This document shows, in pieces, positions 17,447-26,455 of a stretch of DNA of 39,299 nt. The position numbers were made by a program, and so were the translations under genes. Source of the DNA: Akkermansia muciniphila (GTDB lineage: Bacteria; Verrucomicrobiota; Verrucomicrobiia; Limisphaerales; UBA9464); NCBI GenBank assembly GCA_945898055.1, contig CAMDGV010000039.1, forward strand, positions 1 to 39,299, given 5' to 3'. The notes under the pieces were generated by a model. It was not told the origin of the DNA. It made no database searches and saw only the letters and a list, made by a program, of their open reading frames with translations. Every line of letters starts with the position of its first letter. Position 1 is the first letter of the stretch.

Positions 17447-18411
17447 AGGACGTGAGTAAGCGTTTGGCACAACTATGCCTGAGCCACTCGATCGTGGCTG
17501 TGCTGATCCTCTTAAGCGTGGCCATGGCGCTTTTGAGTGACAAGTTTTTTACCGCGGCCAATTGGGCAAACGTGTTGAACAACCTCGCGGTGCCGGGAAT
17601 CGTGGCGCTGGGTGTGGCGTTGGTGGTCATCGCGGGTGGCATCGATCTTTCCTTTAGTTCCATGCTGGCCGCTTGCGCGGCGCTGGCGGCATGGTTGCAG
17701 CCGCAGAACTTCTGGTTGGCTCTGATTGGCCCCCTAGCGCTCGGTGCCGCGCTGGGGGCGTTCAACGGTTTGCTGGTCGTCAAGTTGGGCGCGAATCCGC
17801 TCATAAGCACGCTGGGCACTCAATGGCTATTTCTAGCCGCACTTTTCATAATTACGGGCGGGGGAATTGTGCAGGGCAACATGGAGGGCCCTTTTCATCT
17901 GATTGCCAATGGCCGGTTGGCGGGCGTGCCGCTACCGATTCTGCTGCTGCTGCTGCTTGCGGCGGCAACCTCGTTCTTGACCACCCAGACCTCGCTGGGA
18001 AAATACATTTATGCTCACGGCTCGAACAATTGTGGTCTGCGATTCGCCGGGGTGAATGCGAATGCAGTTTATCTGAAAACCTTCGTGCTAATGGGGCTGA
18101 TCGTTGGGGTTGCCGGAATTGTGCTCAGTTCGCGCCTAGGCGGCGTACGGCCTACGGAAGGCAACCGTTATCTTATCGTGGTGCTAACTGCAGTGCTACT
18201 CAGCGGGGTGAGTCTGAACGGTGGGGTGGGTTCGCTCTTTCATGTTCTGATCGCGACGGTCGTGCTCGGGGTCATTGACAATGGAATGGTGTTGCTCGCA
18301 GTGGAATACAAATACCAGCAGATGATCAAGGGCTGCGTGTTCATCTTGGCTATTCTCTACAACAACTACACGACCAAACAACTTGCGATGCTCCGCGTCT
18401 CCAAGCGGTGA
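17443..18411 (+). CDS. Sugar ABC importer, permease 1 (RbsC family)
   Basis: A 322-residue, very hydrophobic protein of the RbsC/XylH permease family with about eight to ten membrane helices. The family blocks GIVALGVALVVIAGGIDLSFSS (from about residue 46), GAFNGLLVVKLGANPLISTLGT and the late LLSGVSLNGGVGS are clear. It is flanked by ATGA overlaps on both sides. Together with the second permease it would form the membrane channel. Confidence 0.9.
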   Translation: MKDVSKRLAQLCLSHSIVAVLILLSVAMALLSDKFFTAANWANVLNNLAVPGIVALGVALVVIAGGIDLSFSSMLAACAALAAWLQPQNFWLALIGPLALGAALGAFNGLLVVKLGANPLISTLGTQWLFLAALFIITGGGIVQGNMEGPFHLIANGRLAGVPLPILLLLLLAAATSFLTTQTSLGKYIYAHGSNNCGLRFAGVNANAVYLKTFVLMGLIVGVAGIVLSSRLGGVRPTEGNRYLIVVLTAVLLSGVSLNGGVGSLFHVLIATVVLGVIDNGMVLLAVEYKYQQMIKGCVFILAILYNNYTTKQLAMLRVSKR

Positions 18412-19439
18412 ACAGCAAAACCAACATGCCTAAGGTTACTTTTCAAACTCTACTTTTTCGGGGAAGATTGCCGCTCATTATCGGCGCGCTTTTGCTATTC
18501 ATGGCGTTCAATGATCGCTCCTTTTTCATTCCTGAAAACTTGATCAATATTCTCTCCTACAGTTCGATCAATGGCCTGTTGGCCGTCGGCATGACCTTGC
18601 TCATGATCAGCCGTGAATTCGACATCTCGGTCGGCTCCAACCTTGTCCTCTCAGGCGTCATTGCGGTGCAAGTGGCAAATCACTTCGGTGCTGCCGCCGG
18701 GATTGCGGCCGGAGTCGCCTCGGGCGCGGTGATGGGTCTGATCAACGGTATCCTAGTAGCCAAGGCCAATATCAATTCGTTCATCTCCACCCTGGGGACC
18801 ATGGTCATCTTTCAGGGCGTTGCCTTCGCGTTGACCGATATGAAACCAGTAGCCTGTGACTTGCCTACGTTCCAAAGCTTGGCGGAATGGGAGCTTCTGG
18901 GTCTGCCTGCCCCGATCATCTACTTTCTGAGTGTGGCAATAATTTTATGGCTCGCCCTCAAGTTTACTCGTGTTGGCAAGAGCGCCTACGCCATTGGCGG
19001 AAACATCCAAGGTTGCCGCAATCTCGGTATCAACGTGGACGGCTGGCGGATCGGCTATTTTATCATCTGCGGTGCCTGCGCCTCGTTCGCCGGGGTTATC
19101 CTAGCCAGCCGGCTCGGCGCGGCCTCTGCCACGTTCGGAGAAAACGTGTCGATGGTCGTCATCGCCGCGATCGTGCTAGGAGGCGTGCCGCTGTCGGGCG
19201 GCGCGGGCAGCCTGCCGGGCGTAATCGGGGCCATTCTTTTGCTGGGACTGATTGATAGTATGACCGTTTATCTCAACGTCTTCGGCTACTATCAGAAACT
19301 TTTCTGGGCGCTGCTCCTCATCGGTGTGGTGGTGTTCGACGTAGTTTGTGCCCGACGCGAAAACCGCCGACTTGAGCTTGCCGAACTCCTGCGGCTCCAG
19401 CGCGAACCATTGAGAGACAACACCGAGGTCACTTCATGA
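18408..19439 (+). CDS. Sugar ABC importer, permease 2 (RbsC family)
   Basis: A 343-residue RbsC-family permease, paralogous to its upstream neighbour. Recognisable blocks are LLAVGMTLLMISREFDISVGS, LINGILVAKANINSFISTLGT and LGGVPLSGGAGSLPGVIGA. It overlaps the genes before and after it by four bases. Two different permeases imply a heterodimeric channel, while RbsC and MglC work as homodimers. The C-terminal cytoplasmic tail is arginine- and glutamate-rich. Confidence 0.9.
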   Translation: MNSKTNMPKVTFQTLLFRGRLPLIIGALLLFMAFNDRSFFIPENLINILSYSSINGLLAVGMTLLMISREFDISVGSNLVLSGVIAVQVANHFGAAAGIAAGVASGAVMGLINGILVAKANINSFISTLGTMVIFQGVAFALTDMKPVACDLPTFQSLAEWELLGLPAPIIYFLSVAIILWLALKFTRVGKSAYAIGGNIQGCRNLGINVDGWRIGYFIICGACASFAGVILASRLGAASATFGENVSMVVIAAIVLGGVPLSGGAGSLPGVIGAILLLGLIDSMTVYLNVFGYYQKLFWALLLIGVVVFDVVCARRENRRLELAELLRLQREPLRDNTEVTS

Positions 19440-20416
19440 TATTCCACGAAATTCTGCAGCGCGTCACCCTAGCACTTGCCGGCATCCTGATTATTACGGG
19501 CTGCGACTCACGCAGTCCGTCAACCGAAAAGCCCAAAATGACATTCGGGGTTTCGATGTCTGCCTTCACGTCACCCTACGCGTCGGCGGCCGTAAGGGAG
19601 TTCAAACGCTTCACGCAGGAGCAAGGTTATGGCCTCATCATCTTGGATGCGCAGAATGACATTCAGCGCGAAGCCTTTAATATCGACAACCTCATGGCTA
19701 AGCGAGTTGATGCCATCTTGGTCAACGCCGTGGACGCCAAAGGCAGCAGGGCTTCGTTGCGCAAGGCGGCGCGGCATGGCTTCATCGTGACCTGCTTCAA
19801 CGCAGCCGTGGACGATCCGGAAGTGCTCGGGGTCCGCGCCTACAGTGGACCGCAGTACTACGAGCAGGCCGTCAGTGCAGCGAAGGTGGTTCTTGCCAGA
19901 CGACCCAAAGGAAATGTGGTCATCATCACGGGCGACCCGGGGTACGACGCAGCCATCAAGCGCGAAAAGGGATTTACTGACACAATCGCCCGAGAGGCGG
20001 CCGGCACCATTTTGTTGGATATTCAGACAGCCAATTGGATGCGCGAGAACGCCCAGCGGGTGATGTCCGACTTCATTACGAAGTACGGGCGAAAGATCGA
20101 TATCGTTTACAGTCAAGATGACAATATGACCGCTGGTGCAGTGAACGCGCTAAAAGCCGCCGGCTACACGCTGGCAGACAAGCCCCTTGTGGTCAGTATC
20201 GGGGCCATGGCCGATGGTCTGCCACTGGTGGCGGAAGGGTGGATTGACTCCACCATTATGCAATCACCCAAGGAGGAAGCGCAATTGGCCATTGAGGTTG
20301 CGATAAAAAACATTCGGAAAGAGCAAGCTGAGCGCTATCGAAATTACTTTCTCGGAACCGCGCCGGTGACCAAGACCAACGTTCAGGAGATCTTGGCCAA
20401 GCACTTGTGGGATTGA
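19436..20416 (+). CDS. Sugar ABC importer, substrate-binding lipoprotein
   Basis: A 326-residue protein of the RbsB-type (Peripla_BP_4) binding proteins. The lipoprotein signal ends in LIITGC with Cys23 as lipid site. The mature part has two alpha/beta lobes: TFGVSMS, DAQND, VDAILVNAVD in the first; GNVVIITGDPGYDAAIKREKGF and YSQDDNMTAGAVNAL in the second. The D.N at the third site is typical for sugar or polyol ligands. It would catch the substrate in the periplasm for the two permeases. The same class includes MocB, the rhizopine-binding protein; the ligand here is not determined. Confidence 0.9.
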   Translation: MIFHEILQRVTLALAGILIITGCDSRSPSTEKPKMTFGVSMSAFTSPYASAAVREFKRFTQEQGYGLIILDAQNDIQREAFNIDNLMAKRVDAILVNAVDAKGSRASLRKAARHGFIVTCFNAAVDDPEVLGVRAYSGPQYYEQAVSAAKVVLARRPKGNVVIITGDPGYDAAIKREKGFTDTIAREAAGTILLDIQTANWMRENAQRVMSDFITKYGRKIDIVYSQDDNMTAGAVNALKAAGYTLADKPLVVSIGAMADGLPLVAEGWIDSTIMQSPKEEAQLAIEVAIKNIRKEQAERYRNYFLGTAPVTKTNVQEILAKHLWD

Positions 20417-20452
20417 AACACAACAATCGCTGAACCGCTCAATCGCAACGCA

Positions 20453-22735
20453 ATGCCTACGGTCAACACACTACGACTCTCTGACTACAGCCTCGTTGGC
20501 AAAGATACCGCCTTGGTAATCAAAAAGGGATTGGCCGAGGCAACGTGGTATACCTCACCCGTACCCAAGGAGAAAATGCGCGAACTACTGCGGCGGCGCG
20601 ATTGGCCCGCCATTCGCGACACTGTGATTTGGTTTGCTTTGATCATCGGTTCGGGTTGGACGGGTTACGAATTGTGGCAGGCCGGAAGCTGGTGGGCAAT
20701 CGTACCGTTCCTGATCTACGGTGTACTTTACGCCTCCACTTCGGATTCGCGCTGGCATGAATCCAGCCACGGCACTGCCTTCAAAACGGATTGGATGAAC
20801 CACGCGCTCTACGAGATCGCCTCGTTCATGGTAATGCGTGAATCCACCGTCTGGCGCTGGAGTCACACCCGCCACCACAGCGATACCATCATTGTCGGCC
20901 GCGATCCTGAGATCGCCGTTCCCCGGCCACCCGACCTCTTGAATCTCATTCTGAGTTTCTTCGCCGTTAAAGCGATTCCAAAATATTTTCGGCGCGTACT
21001 GTTGCATTGCACCAGACGGCTGACCGTGGAAGAAAAAACCTTCATACCAAAATCCGAAAATGGGAAAGTATTTATGCGCGCTCGCATTTGCCTCCTGATT
21101 TATTTGGGCGTCGTTGGCCTCGCGATTTACTACCGCAACATTCTCCCACTCATGTTCGTCGGGCTTCCTAACCTTTACGGCTCCTGGCTCATGCCGCTCT
21201 ATGGCTATACCCAGCACGCAGGTCTGGCCGAAAATGTTCTCGACCATCGGCTCAACTGCCGAACGGTCTATATGAACTTCATCAACCAATATCTGTACTG
21301 GAACATGAATTACCATGTGGAGCACCATATGTTCCCGCTCGTGCCTTATCACAACCTCCCGAGACTGCACGAAATCGCTAAGACGGACATGCCGGCGCCC
21401 TATACCAGCATCTGGGACGCTTGGCGTGAAATTGTTCCCGCCGTGCTACGGCAGGTGAAAGACCCGGCATATTGCATCAGACGAAAGCTACCTACGCCAA
21501 CGATTCGCACCGACGCTCCACCCACCGCGCACATCTTCACCGCCAAAGGCCAGTCGGTGAACGGCTGGGTTGAAATTTGCGTCAGTGAGTTCCTGAAGAC
21601 GGAGGACGTTATTCGCTTTGATCACCAGCAAAAAACCTACGCCATCTATCGAACGATCGAGGGAACGCTGTATGCCACTGACGGCATCTGTACTCACGGA
21701 AATACCCATCTGGCGGACGGGCTAGTGAAAGGGAATCTCATCGAGTGTCCCAAGCACAACGGACGTTTCGACCTCACCGACGGATCCCCGCAACGCCAGC
21801 CCGCTTGTTTCGCACTAAAGACTTTCAAGGCCCGCGAGCACGAAGGTAAAATCTTTCTCGACCTTACTTCTGCAGGTGGTTGCGGGCTCTCCCAGCCTCC
21901 CACCCGCTACAAGTTCCGCGTCGTGAGCAACGAGAATGTCGCCACCTTCATTAAGGAACTCGTGCTGGAAGCCGAGCATGGCTCGCCATTGCCGACTTAC
22001 CAGCCCGGTGATTACCTGCAATTCGACATCCCGGCTTATGGGGAAATCTCGTTCCGTGAAATCGCAATCAAACCGCCGTTCGCCGAAGTCTGGAGGGCAC
22101 AACACGTCTTCGATTTCCGTTCCAAAAATGGCACGCCCGTTCGCCGGAACTATTCGGTTGCCTCCAACCCTGCCACGGACCGACAGCTTTGTTTTAACAT
22201 CCGCATCGCCACACCCCCGCGCGGCCAGGATTGTCTGGCCGGCACCGGTTCCGCCTACGTGCATCGACTGAAATCCGGCGACAAGGTCACCGCGATTGGG
22301 CCTTTCGGCAGTTTTCACCTCAAACCCGGAACCTCGGAATTGGTTTATGTGGGCGGCGGGGCGGGCATGGCCCCGCTCCGCTCGCACATTTCGCACCTGT
22401 TTGAAACATTGCACACCGAACGCCGCGTCAGCTTTTGGTATGGCGCTCGCTCACGGCAGGAGATTTTTTACCAAGACTATTTCGAGGGGTTGGCCCGGCA
22501 ATTCCCCAACTTCAGATTCTATCTCGCGTTGTCCGAGCCGCAGCCAGAGGACCTCTGGACGGGCGCGACCGGATTCATTCACGAAGTGATCAAGAAAGAG
22601 TATCTGACCGATCACGCGGATGCTGCCGGTATTGAATACTACCTGTGCGGCCCGCCGCTGATGATCAAGGCCTGCACCGGGATGCTCGCTGAGTTTGGTG
22701 TCTCAGCCGACCACATTTCCTATGATGAATTCTAA
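20453..22735 (+). CDS. Fusion of MocD-like desaturase fold, Rieske ferredoxin and NqrF-like reductase
   Basis: A 760-residue three-part protein in one uninterrupted frame. Residues about 50-340 are a membrane fatty-acid-desaturase-like di-iron domain with its histidine boxes HESSH (102-106), HTRHH (138-142) and HVEHH (288-292), and hydrophobic segments near 58-95 and 212-245. Residues about 365-470 are a Rieske domain with Cys413-x-His415 and Cys432-x2-His435. Residues about 485-760 match the flavin/NADH module of Na+-NQR subunit F: RNYSVA (565-570) for FAD, GGGAGMAP (634-641) for NAD(P), then FWYGARS, EPQPED, TGFIHE and the terminal YYLCGPP. The plant-type 2Fe-2S domain of NqrF is absent and the Rieske domain takes its place. 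In rhizobia, separate mocD, mocE and mocF products (oxygenase, ferredoxin, reductase) demethylate 3-O-methyl-scyllo-inosamine. This protein would be a self-sufficient NADH-driven oxygenase. Confidence 0.9.
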   Translation: MPTVNTLRLSDYSLVGKDTALVIKKGLAEATWYTSPVPKEKMRELLRRRDWPAIRDTVIWFALIIGSGWTGYELWQAGSWWAIVPFLIYGVLYASTSDSRWHESSHGTAFKTDWMNHALYEIASFMVMRESTVWRWSHTRHHSDTIIVGRDPEIAVPRPPDLLNLILSFFAVKAIPKYFRRVLLHCTRRLTVEEKTFIPKSENGKVFMRARICLLIYLGVVGLAIYYRNILPLMFVGLPNLYGSWLMPLYGYTQHAGLAENVLDHRLNCRTVYMNFINQYLYWNMNYHVEHHMFPLVPYHNLPRLHEIAKTDMPAPYTSIWDAWREIVPAVLRQVKDPAYCIRRKLPTPTIRTDAPPTAHIFTAKGQSVNGWVEICVSEFLKTEDVIRFDHQQKTYAIYRTIEGTLYATDGICTHGNTHLADGLVKGNLIECPKHNGRFDLTDGSPQRQPACFALKTFKAREHEGKIFLDLTSAGGCGLSQPPTRYKFRVVSNENVATFIKELVLEAEHGSPLPTYQPGDYLQFDIPAYGEISFREIAIKPPFAEVWRAQHVFDFRSKNGTPVRRNYSVASNPATDRQLCFNIRIATPPRGQDCLAGTGSAYVHRLKSGDKVTAIGPFGSFHLKPGTSELVYVGGGAGMAPLRSHISHLFETLHTERRVSFWYGARSRQEIFYQDYFEGLARQFPNFRFYLALSEPQPEDLWTGATGFIHEVIKKEYLTDHADAAGIEYYLCGPPLMIKACTGMLAEFGVSADHISYDEF

Positions 22736-22790
22736 AACGCCACGTGGCTCGGTTGCCCTTTCAAACATGTCTTTAACAAACTGAAATACC

Positions 22791-23649
22791 ATGAGAAGCA
22801 GCCCACCCGTTCTCCGGCACATCGCCAACTTGTGGTCGCAGGTCGAGTATCCCAGAGCCAAACGCGAGGGGTCGCTCCAACATAAGATTGTCGACCTCGC
22901 CGAAGCCAGCTTCGACGGCTTCGCCACGTTGCCAACGAAGCAAGACGCCCGACTCGCACAGAAACATGGATTGATGGTCGTGGGTTACATCTCTTCGGGA
23001 AAGTCCTCCAAGTTCCGAGACTCGATCCAGCAAAACTTTGATTGCGGCGCGCATCCTATCAACGTCCAACTCGCGGACCATAACACGCCGGTGGAAAAGT
23101 CCGTGAAGTTCGCCGTGCAACTCTTTGAAATCAAAAATAAACTAAGACGCAGATATCTCTTTGGAAGTGCATCGCGACACCTGCAGCGAGACGCCCGAGA
23201 AACCCTACGCTATCGCCGCCGGTTACCACAAAGCCACCGGCAACCTTTTAACTATCACTTGGGATTTCTCGCACATTGCGGTCGTGAAGCATATCAATCC
23301 GCCGCATTGGGAACGCCTGCTTGTCGACGCGCAGTTCATCCAGCGCGCGCACCAGTTTCATTTTCGCCCGTTGAACGGCCATCACTGCCAAGTATCCGTC
23401 ACGGACGGCGAAGGTAAACTTTTTCCCGAATTGATTCGATGGCTCCCGTTCCTTGAAAAGACCCTCGCAATGTGGTTCGCCGGAAACCAAAGCGGACGCA
23501 AGATCTTTGCCGTCCCCGAGCTTGGGCCGCTCAATAGTAGCGCGGTGGGCAATTGCTTTTCGGCCTTTTCCCCCAGTTGGAAGGACGCCAAAGTGTTGCG
23601 TGGCATCATTGATCGAATTTGGCGAAAGGTGCTCGCGAACCATCGTTAA
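22791..23649 (+). pseudogene. MocC/IolE-like sugar isomerase-epimerase, single-base frameshift
   Basis: A TIM-barrel gene of the xylose-isomerase-like superfamily (285 residues if repaired). The first frame runs from ATG 22791 to FAVQLFEI at about 23136, and the second continues with DADISLEVHRDTCS from about 23145 to the TAA at 23649. Removing one A near 23144 restores a continuous protein. All four metal-site positions of the family are intact after the shift: E in LEVHRD, D in TWDFSH, H in the PLNGHH segment and E in VPELGP. That pattern fits a very recent mutation or a sequencing error rather than old decay. Its position behind the MocD-E-F-like fusion recalls MocC. Confidence 0.75.
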
Positions 23650-23682
23650 ACCTTATTGCTTTCGAACCATCCTGAACCTCCA

Positions 23683-23781
23683 ATGAGAGAAGCCATCACC
23701 TTTGTCTGCGTCGGTCGCTTGGGCGCAAACATGGCCCGTCGCTTCAAAGATCGGAACCATCGCATCACCGCCGTTTATTAA
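23683..23781 (+). pseudogene. N-terminal remnant of a 3-hydroxyisobutyrate dehydrogenase-like gene
   Basis: Only 32 codons remain, from ATG 23683 to TAA 23779-23781. They read as the Rossmann start of the beta-hydroxyacid dehydrogenase family: ITFVCVGRLGANMARRFKD with the G-x-G-x2-(G/A)-x3-A spacing, then HRITAVY. The usual family length is about 290 residues. L-threonate dehydrogenase (LtnD), a frequent neighbour of DUF1537 kinases, belongs to this family, so this may be the ghost of such a gene. Confidence 0.55.
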
Positions 23782-23826
23782 GGCAACAATCCGTTGCGGA
23801 TGATGGGGTCGCCCGAGGGGAAGGTG

Positions 23827-23835
23827 AAAGGAGAG
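23827..23835 (+). promoter_or_regulatory. Strong Shine-Dalgarno-like site
   Basis: AAAGGAGAG lies 7 bases before ATG 23843. It is one of the few convincing ribosome-binding sites in the window, so it draws attention to the short frame that follows. Confidence 0.35.
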
Positions 23836-23842
23836 AAAATTT

Positions 23843-23995
23843 ATGCATGACGCGGCTCTACCTCGTGCCCCTGCTCAATCGCCGGATGCTTGGCGAAATC
23901 TGCGACTGGATGGCAAGTGCCAAACAGCGCGTTATGCCGCGATTCAGTGGACTTTGACGAACCCTTGGCTAGCCGAACAAAAGAGCAAAGTATGA
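23843..23995 (+). CDS. Short frame coupled to the GH42-like gene (uncertain)
   Basis: A 50-codon frame that starts behind a good Shine-Dalgarno site and stops with a TGA overlapping the ATG of the GH42-like gene (ATGA at 23992-23995). I do not recognise the product. An overlapping frame from ATG 23847 (36 residues, [15 protein letters not shown]...) looks more protein-like and could be a remnant of a lost gene. The frame may serve as a leader that couples translation, or it may be chance. Confidence 0.25.
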   Translation: MHDAALPRAPAQSPDAWRNLRLDGKCQTARYAAIQWTLTNPWLAEQKSKV

Positions 23996-26340
23996 ATTAT
24001 GAATTGAACAGACGTGAATTCCTTGGCCGGTCTATTGGCGCTACTACGGCGTTTCTTTCGCTTCGTGAACTGGCCGTGCTGGGCGCGAGGCAGCCCACTG
24101 AGTCGCGTGTGGTTCCGGGGCCAGTAACAACGGTCCGCCCACACCGGGGCAAGCCGCAGTTTTTTCTCGACGGTCAGCCGTACACGAAACCCGTTTTCGA
24201 GACTTATGTGCCTCAAACAAAGTTTTTCCGCCAGTTCGCGGAAGCGGGCACGGATGTTTTCTCGTTCTCGACCAACCTCGGCAGCGGCTTTAGCGAACCG
24301 ATCTGGCTGGGACCCGATAAATGGAATTTCAAATCCGTCGACGAAGTTGCGCGGCGGGTGTTGGAAGCGAATCCGCGCGGATTGCTGCTCCCGCGCATTT
24401 ACCTCACCACGCCCGAGTGGTGGCTGAAAGAGAACCCCGACGAGTGCCAGGTGCTCGCCAATGGTTCCCGCTTTTACTCGGAAAAGGTCAGCATGAGGCG
24501 CAACGCCAGGGCGTTTCCATCGCTCGCCTCGGCCAAGTGGCGCAATGACACGGCGATGGCCTTGCAACAGCTCATCCGCCACATGCAGCAGTCCGACTAC
24601 GGCGCACAAATGTTTGGTTACATGGTGACCGGCCTGATGACCGAGGAGTGGTATCACTGGAGCATTCACACGAACGAACTGAGTGACTACTGCCCGCATG
24701 CAACACACGCGTTTCGCGATTGGCTGCGGGCGAAATATCGCATCGCGTCCGCCTTGCGCTCCGCATGGAACGATCCTCGAGTGGATTTTGAAAGTGCGTC
24801 GGTGCCGTCCCAAGAGGCCCGTCAGCTTGACCGTGCTCGCACTTTCCGGGATCCACTCACCGAGATGGCGGTGATCGATTGGTATCTGTTCTATAACGAC
24901 ATTGTCCCTGACACGATTGACTATTTCTGCCGGGTGGCGAAGGAAGCGAGCGACTTCAAAAAGGCCGTCGGCGGGTTTTATTGTTACATGTTCGAGTTTG
25001 GGGGCGACCCGGAATTCGGTCACAACGCACTGACACGACTGCTCCGCTCGAAGCATCTCGACTTCGCCCTCGTGACCGCGAGCTACCATGACCGCGAACT
25101 GGGCCGGGGCGCGGATTACGCCCGCGCGCCCATTACGTCGCTGAGTCTGCACGGTAAGCTGTGGTATCACGACAACGACACCGTCTCGTTCCGCTACGAC
25201 GAAATGAACAAAGGGAGTCAGGACCGCGCCACGGTCGCCCGCTATCGCAAGGAACTGGGTATTACCGAAACGCCACAGGAAACCATCTGGCAATACCGGC
25301 GCGGTGCCGGGTTTGCTTTGGGCAATGGCGTCTATCAAAGTTTCTTTGACCTGCACGGCGGCTACTTTGATGACCCGCAACTTATGGCCGAAGTGAAGCG
25401 CCTTAACGGCGTGCTCACCGAGGCGAAAAACCATGACTGCTCGTCCGTGGCTGAAATCCTCGTCGTGTCAGACGAACCGTCGTGCAGCTATGCGACGTTT
25501 GAGAGCGGCTGGCTGGCGCAGACACTCCGTGCCGCGCAGGTGCAGTTCGCGAAACTGGGCGCACCGCACGACTCGATTCTCGTGGACGACCTCGCTCTGC
25601 TTGACGCGCGTCCCTACAAACTCGTCATTTTTCTGAACTGTTTTCACCTTACAGATATCCAGCGTAACCTCATCCGTCGCACGGTGCTTCACCGGAACCG
25701 CACGGTGCTTTGGTGTTACGCGCCCGGATACTTCAACGGCCCGCGCTGCTCGGCCGAAGCGATGCAAGAGCTGACGGGCATCCGCCTCATGCCAGGAGCA
25801 AGGTCCGACCGTGCGCGCGCACGAATCACGTTGAACGAAGCGGGCGTTGACTTCCTGAAACGTGGCGTTTACCCCACTGCCTCCGCTTCGCCCACGATCG
25901 CGCCGAAGCCGCCTGAAGTTTCCCCTTCAAAGAGAACGGTCATCGGCCATGAGCACGTCCGGGCGCAGTTGATCTCCGTGGAGGACCCGCAGGCCATCGC
26001 GCTCGGCACCGTTGAGGGGCGCACGGAAGTCGCGCTAGCACTCAAGCGGATGCCGCGCTGGACTTCGGCCTTCACGTTGAACCCGGTGCTTCCGGCCGCC
26101 TTTCTCCGCGCCTTCGCTCGTCATGCCGGCGTGCATCTCTACAATGACCACGACGACACGCTCTACGCGAGCCGCAGCTACCTGACGCTGAACGCGGACA
26201 GCCCCGGCGAACGCACGCTGCGTTTTCCAAAACCCGTGGACGTCTTCGACCCTTTTACCGGTAAGCGCCTGGCCCGCCGCGCGACCAAGTTGATCCGCGG
26301 GTTCGAGGACAAAGAAACGTTGCTGTTGCGGTATGAATAA
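23992..26340 (+). CDS. Tat-exported GH42-like glycoside hydrolase
   Basis: A 782-residue protein. The start at 23992 places a twin-arginine signal at the N-terminus (NRREFLGRS, residues 6-13, then a hydrophobic stretch), so it is folded in the cytoplasm and exported by Tat. The catalytic part resembles the (beta/alpha)8 barrel of GH42-type beta-galactosidases: [24 protein letters not shown] (132-144) and [11 protein letters not shown] (213-223), whose glutamates are candidates for the acid/base. A middle segment with [19 protein letters not shown] resembles the GH42 trimerisation-type Rossmann domain, followed by a beta-rich C-terminus. The related gene at 6234-8000 is truncated. The substrate is unknown; release of a sugar or glycoside for the nearby importer is plausible. 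Confidence 0.78.
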   Translation: MNYELNRREFLGRSIGATTAFLSLRELAVLGARQPTESRVVPGPVTTVRPHRGKPQFFLDGQPYTKPVFETYVPQTKFFRQFAEAGTDVFSFSTNLGSGFSEPIWLGPDKWNFKSVDEVARRVLEANPRGLLLPRIYLTTPEWWLKENPDECQVLANGSRFYSEKVSMRRNARAFPSLASAKWRNDTAMALQQLIRHMQQSDYGAQMFGYMVTGLMTEEWYHWSIHTNELSDYCPHATHAFRDWLRAKYRIASALRSAWNDPRVDFESASVPSQEARQLDRARTFRDPLTEMAVIDWYLFYNDIVPDTIDYFCRVAKEASDFKKAVGGFYCYMFEFGGDPEFGHNALTRLLRSKHLDFALVTASYHDRELGRGADYARAPITSLSLHGKLWYHDNDTVSFRYDEMNKGSQDRATVARYRKELGITETPQETIWQYRRGAGFALGNGVYQSFFDLHGGYFDDPQLMAEVKRLNGVLTEAKNHDCSSVAEILVVSDEPSCSYATFESGWLAQTLRAAQVQFAKLGAPHDSILVDDLALLDARPYKLVIFLNCFHLTDIQRNLIRRTVLHRNRTVLWCYAPGYFNGPRCSAEAMQELTGIRLMPGARSDRARARITLNEAGVDFLKRGVYPTASASPTIAPKPPEVSPSKRTVIGHEHVRAQLISVEDPQAIALGTVEGRTEVALALKRMPRWTSAFTLNPVLPAAFLRAFARHAGVHLYNDHDDTLYASRSYLTLNADSPGERTLRFPKPVDVFDPFTGKRLARRATKLIRGFEDKETLLLRYE

Positions 26341-26455
26341 ACCTGTTTACACTCGGTTCCTGATACCACCTTTGCCGCCCGTCACTACGGGTAGACCGTC
26401 CACTGCCATATCCCTCCGACTTATGAATGACGTCTGAAAATTCAGCCGGCTACGG

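Noticed and set aside
20585-21370. 261-codon minus-strand frame opposite the desaturase domain
   Set aside because: The plus strand holds all three histidine boxes; the antisense frame has no domain features.
23161-23649. Independent gene starting at 23161
   Set aside because: Its sequence continues the TIM barrel begun at 22791 across a one-base shift, so it is the second half of the same gene.
23944-25434. 496-codon frame on the minus strand opposite the GH42-like gene
   Set aside because: It is a mirror of the codon structure of the real gene; the plus-strand protein has a Tat signal and family motifs, the minus-strand one has none.
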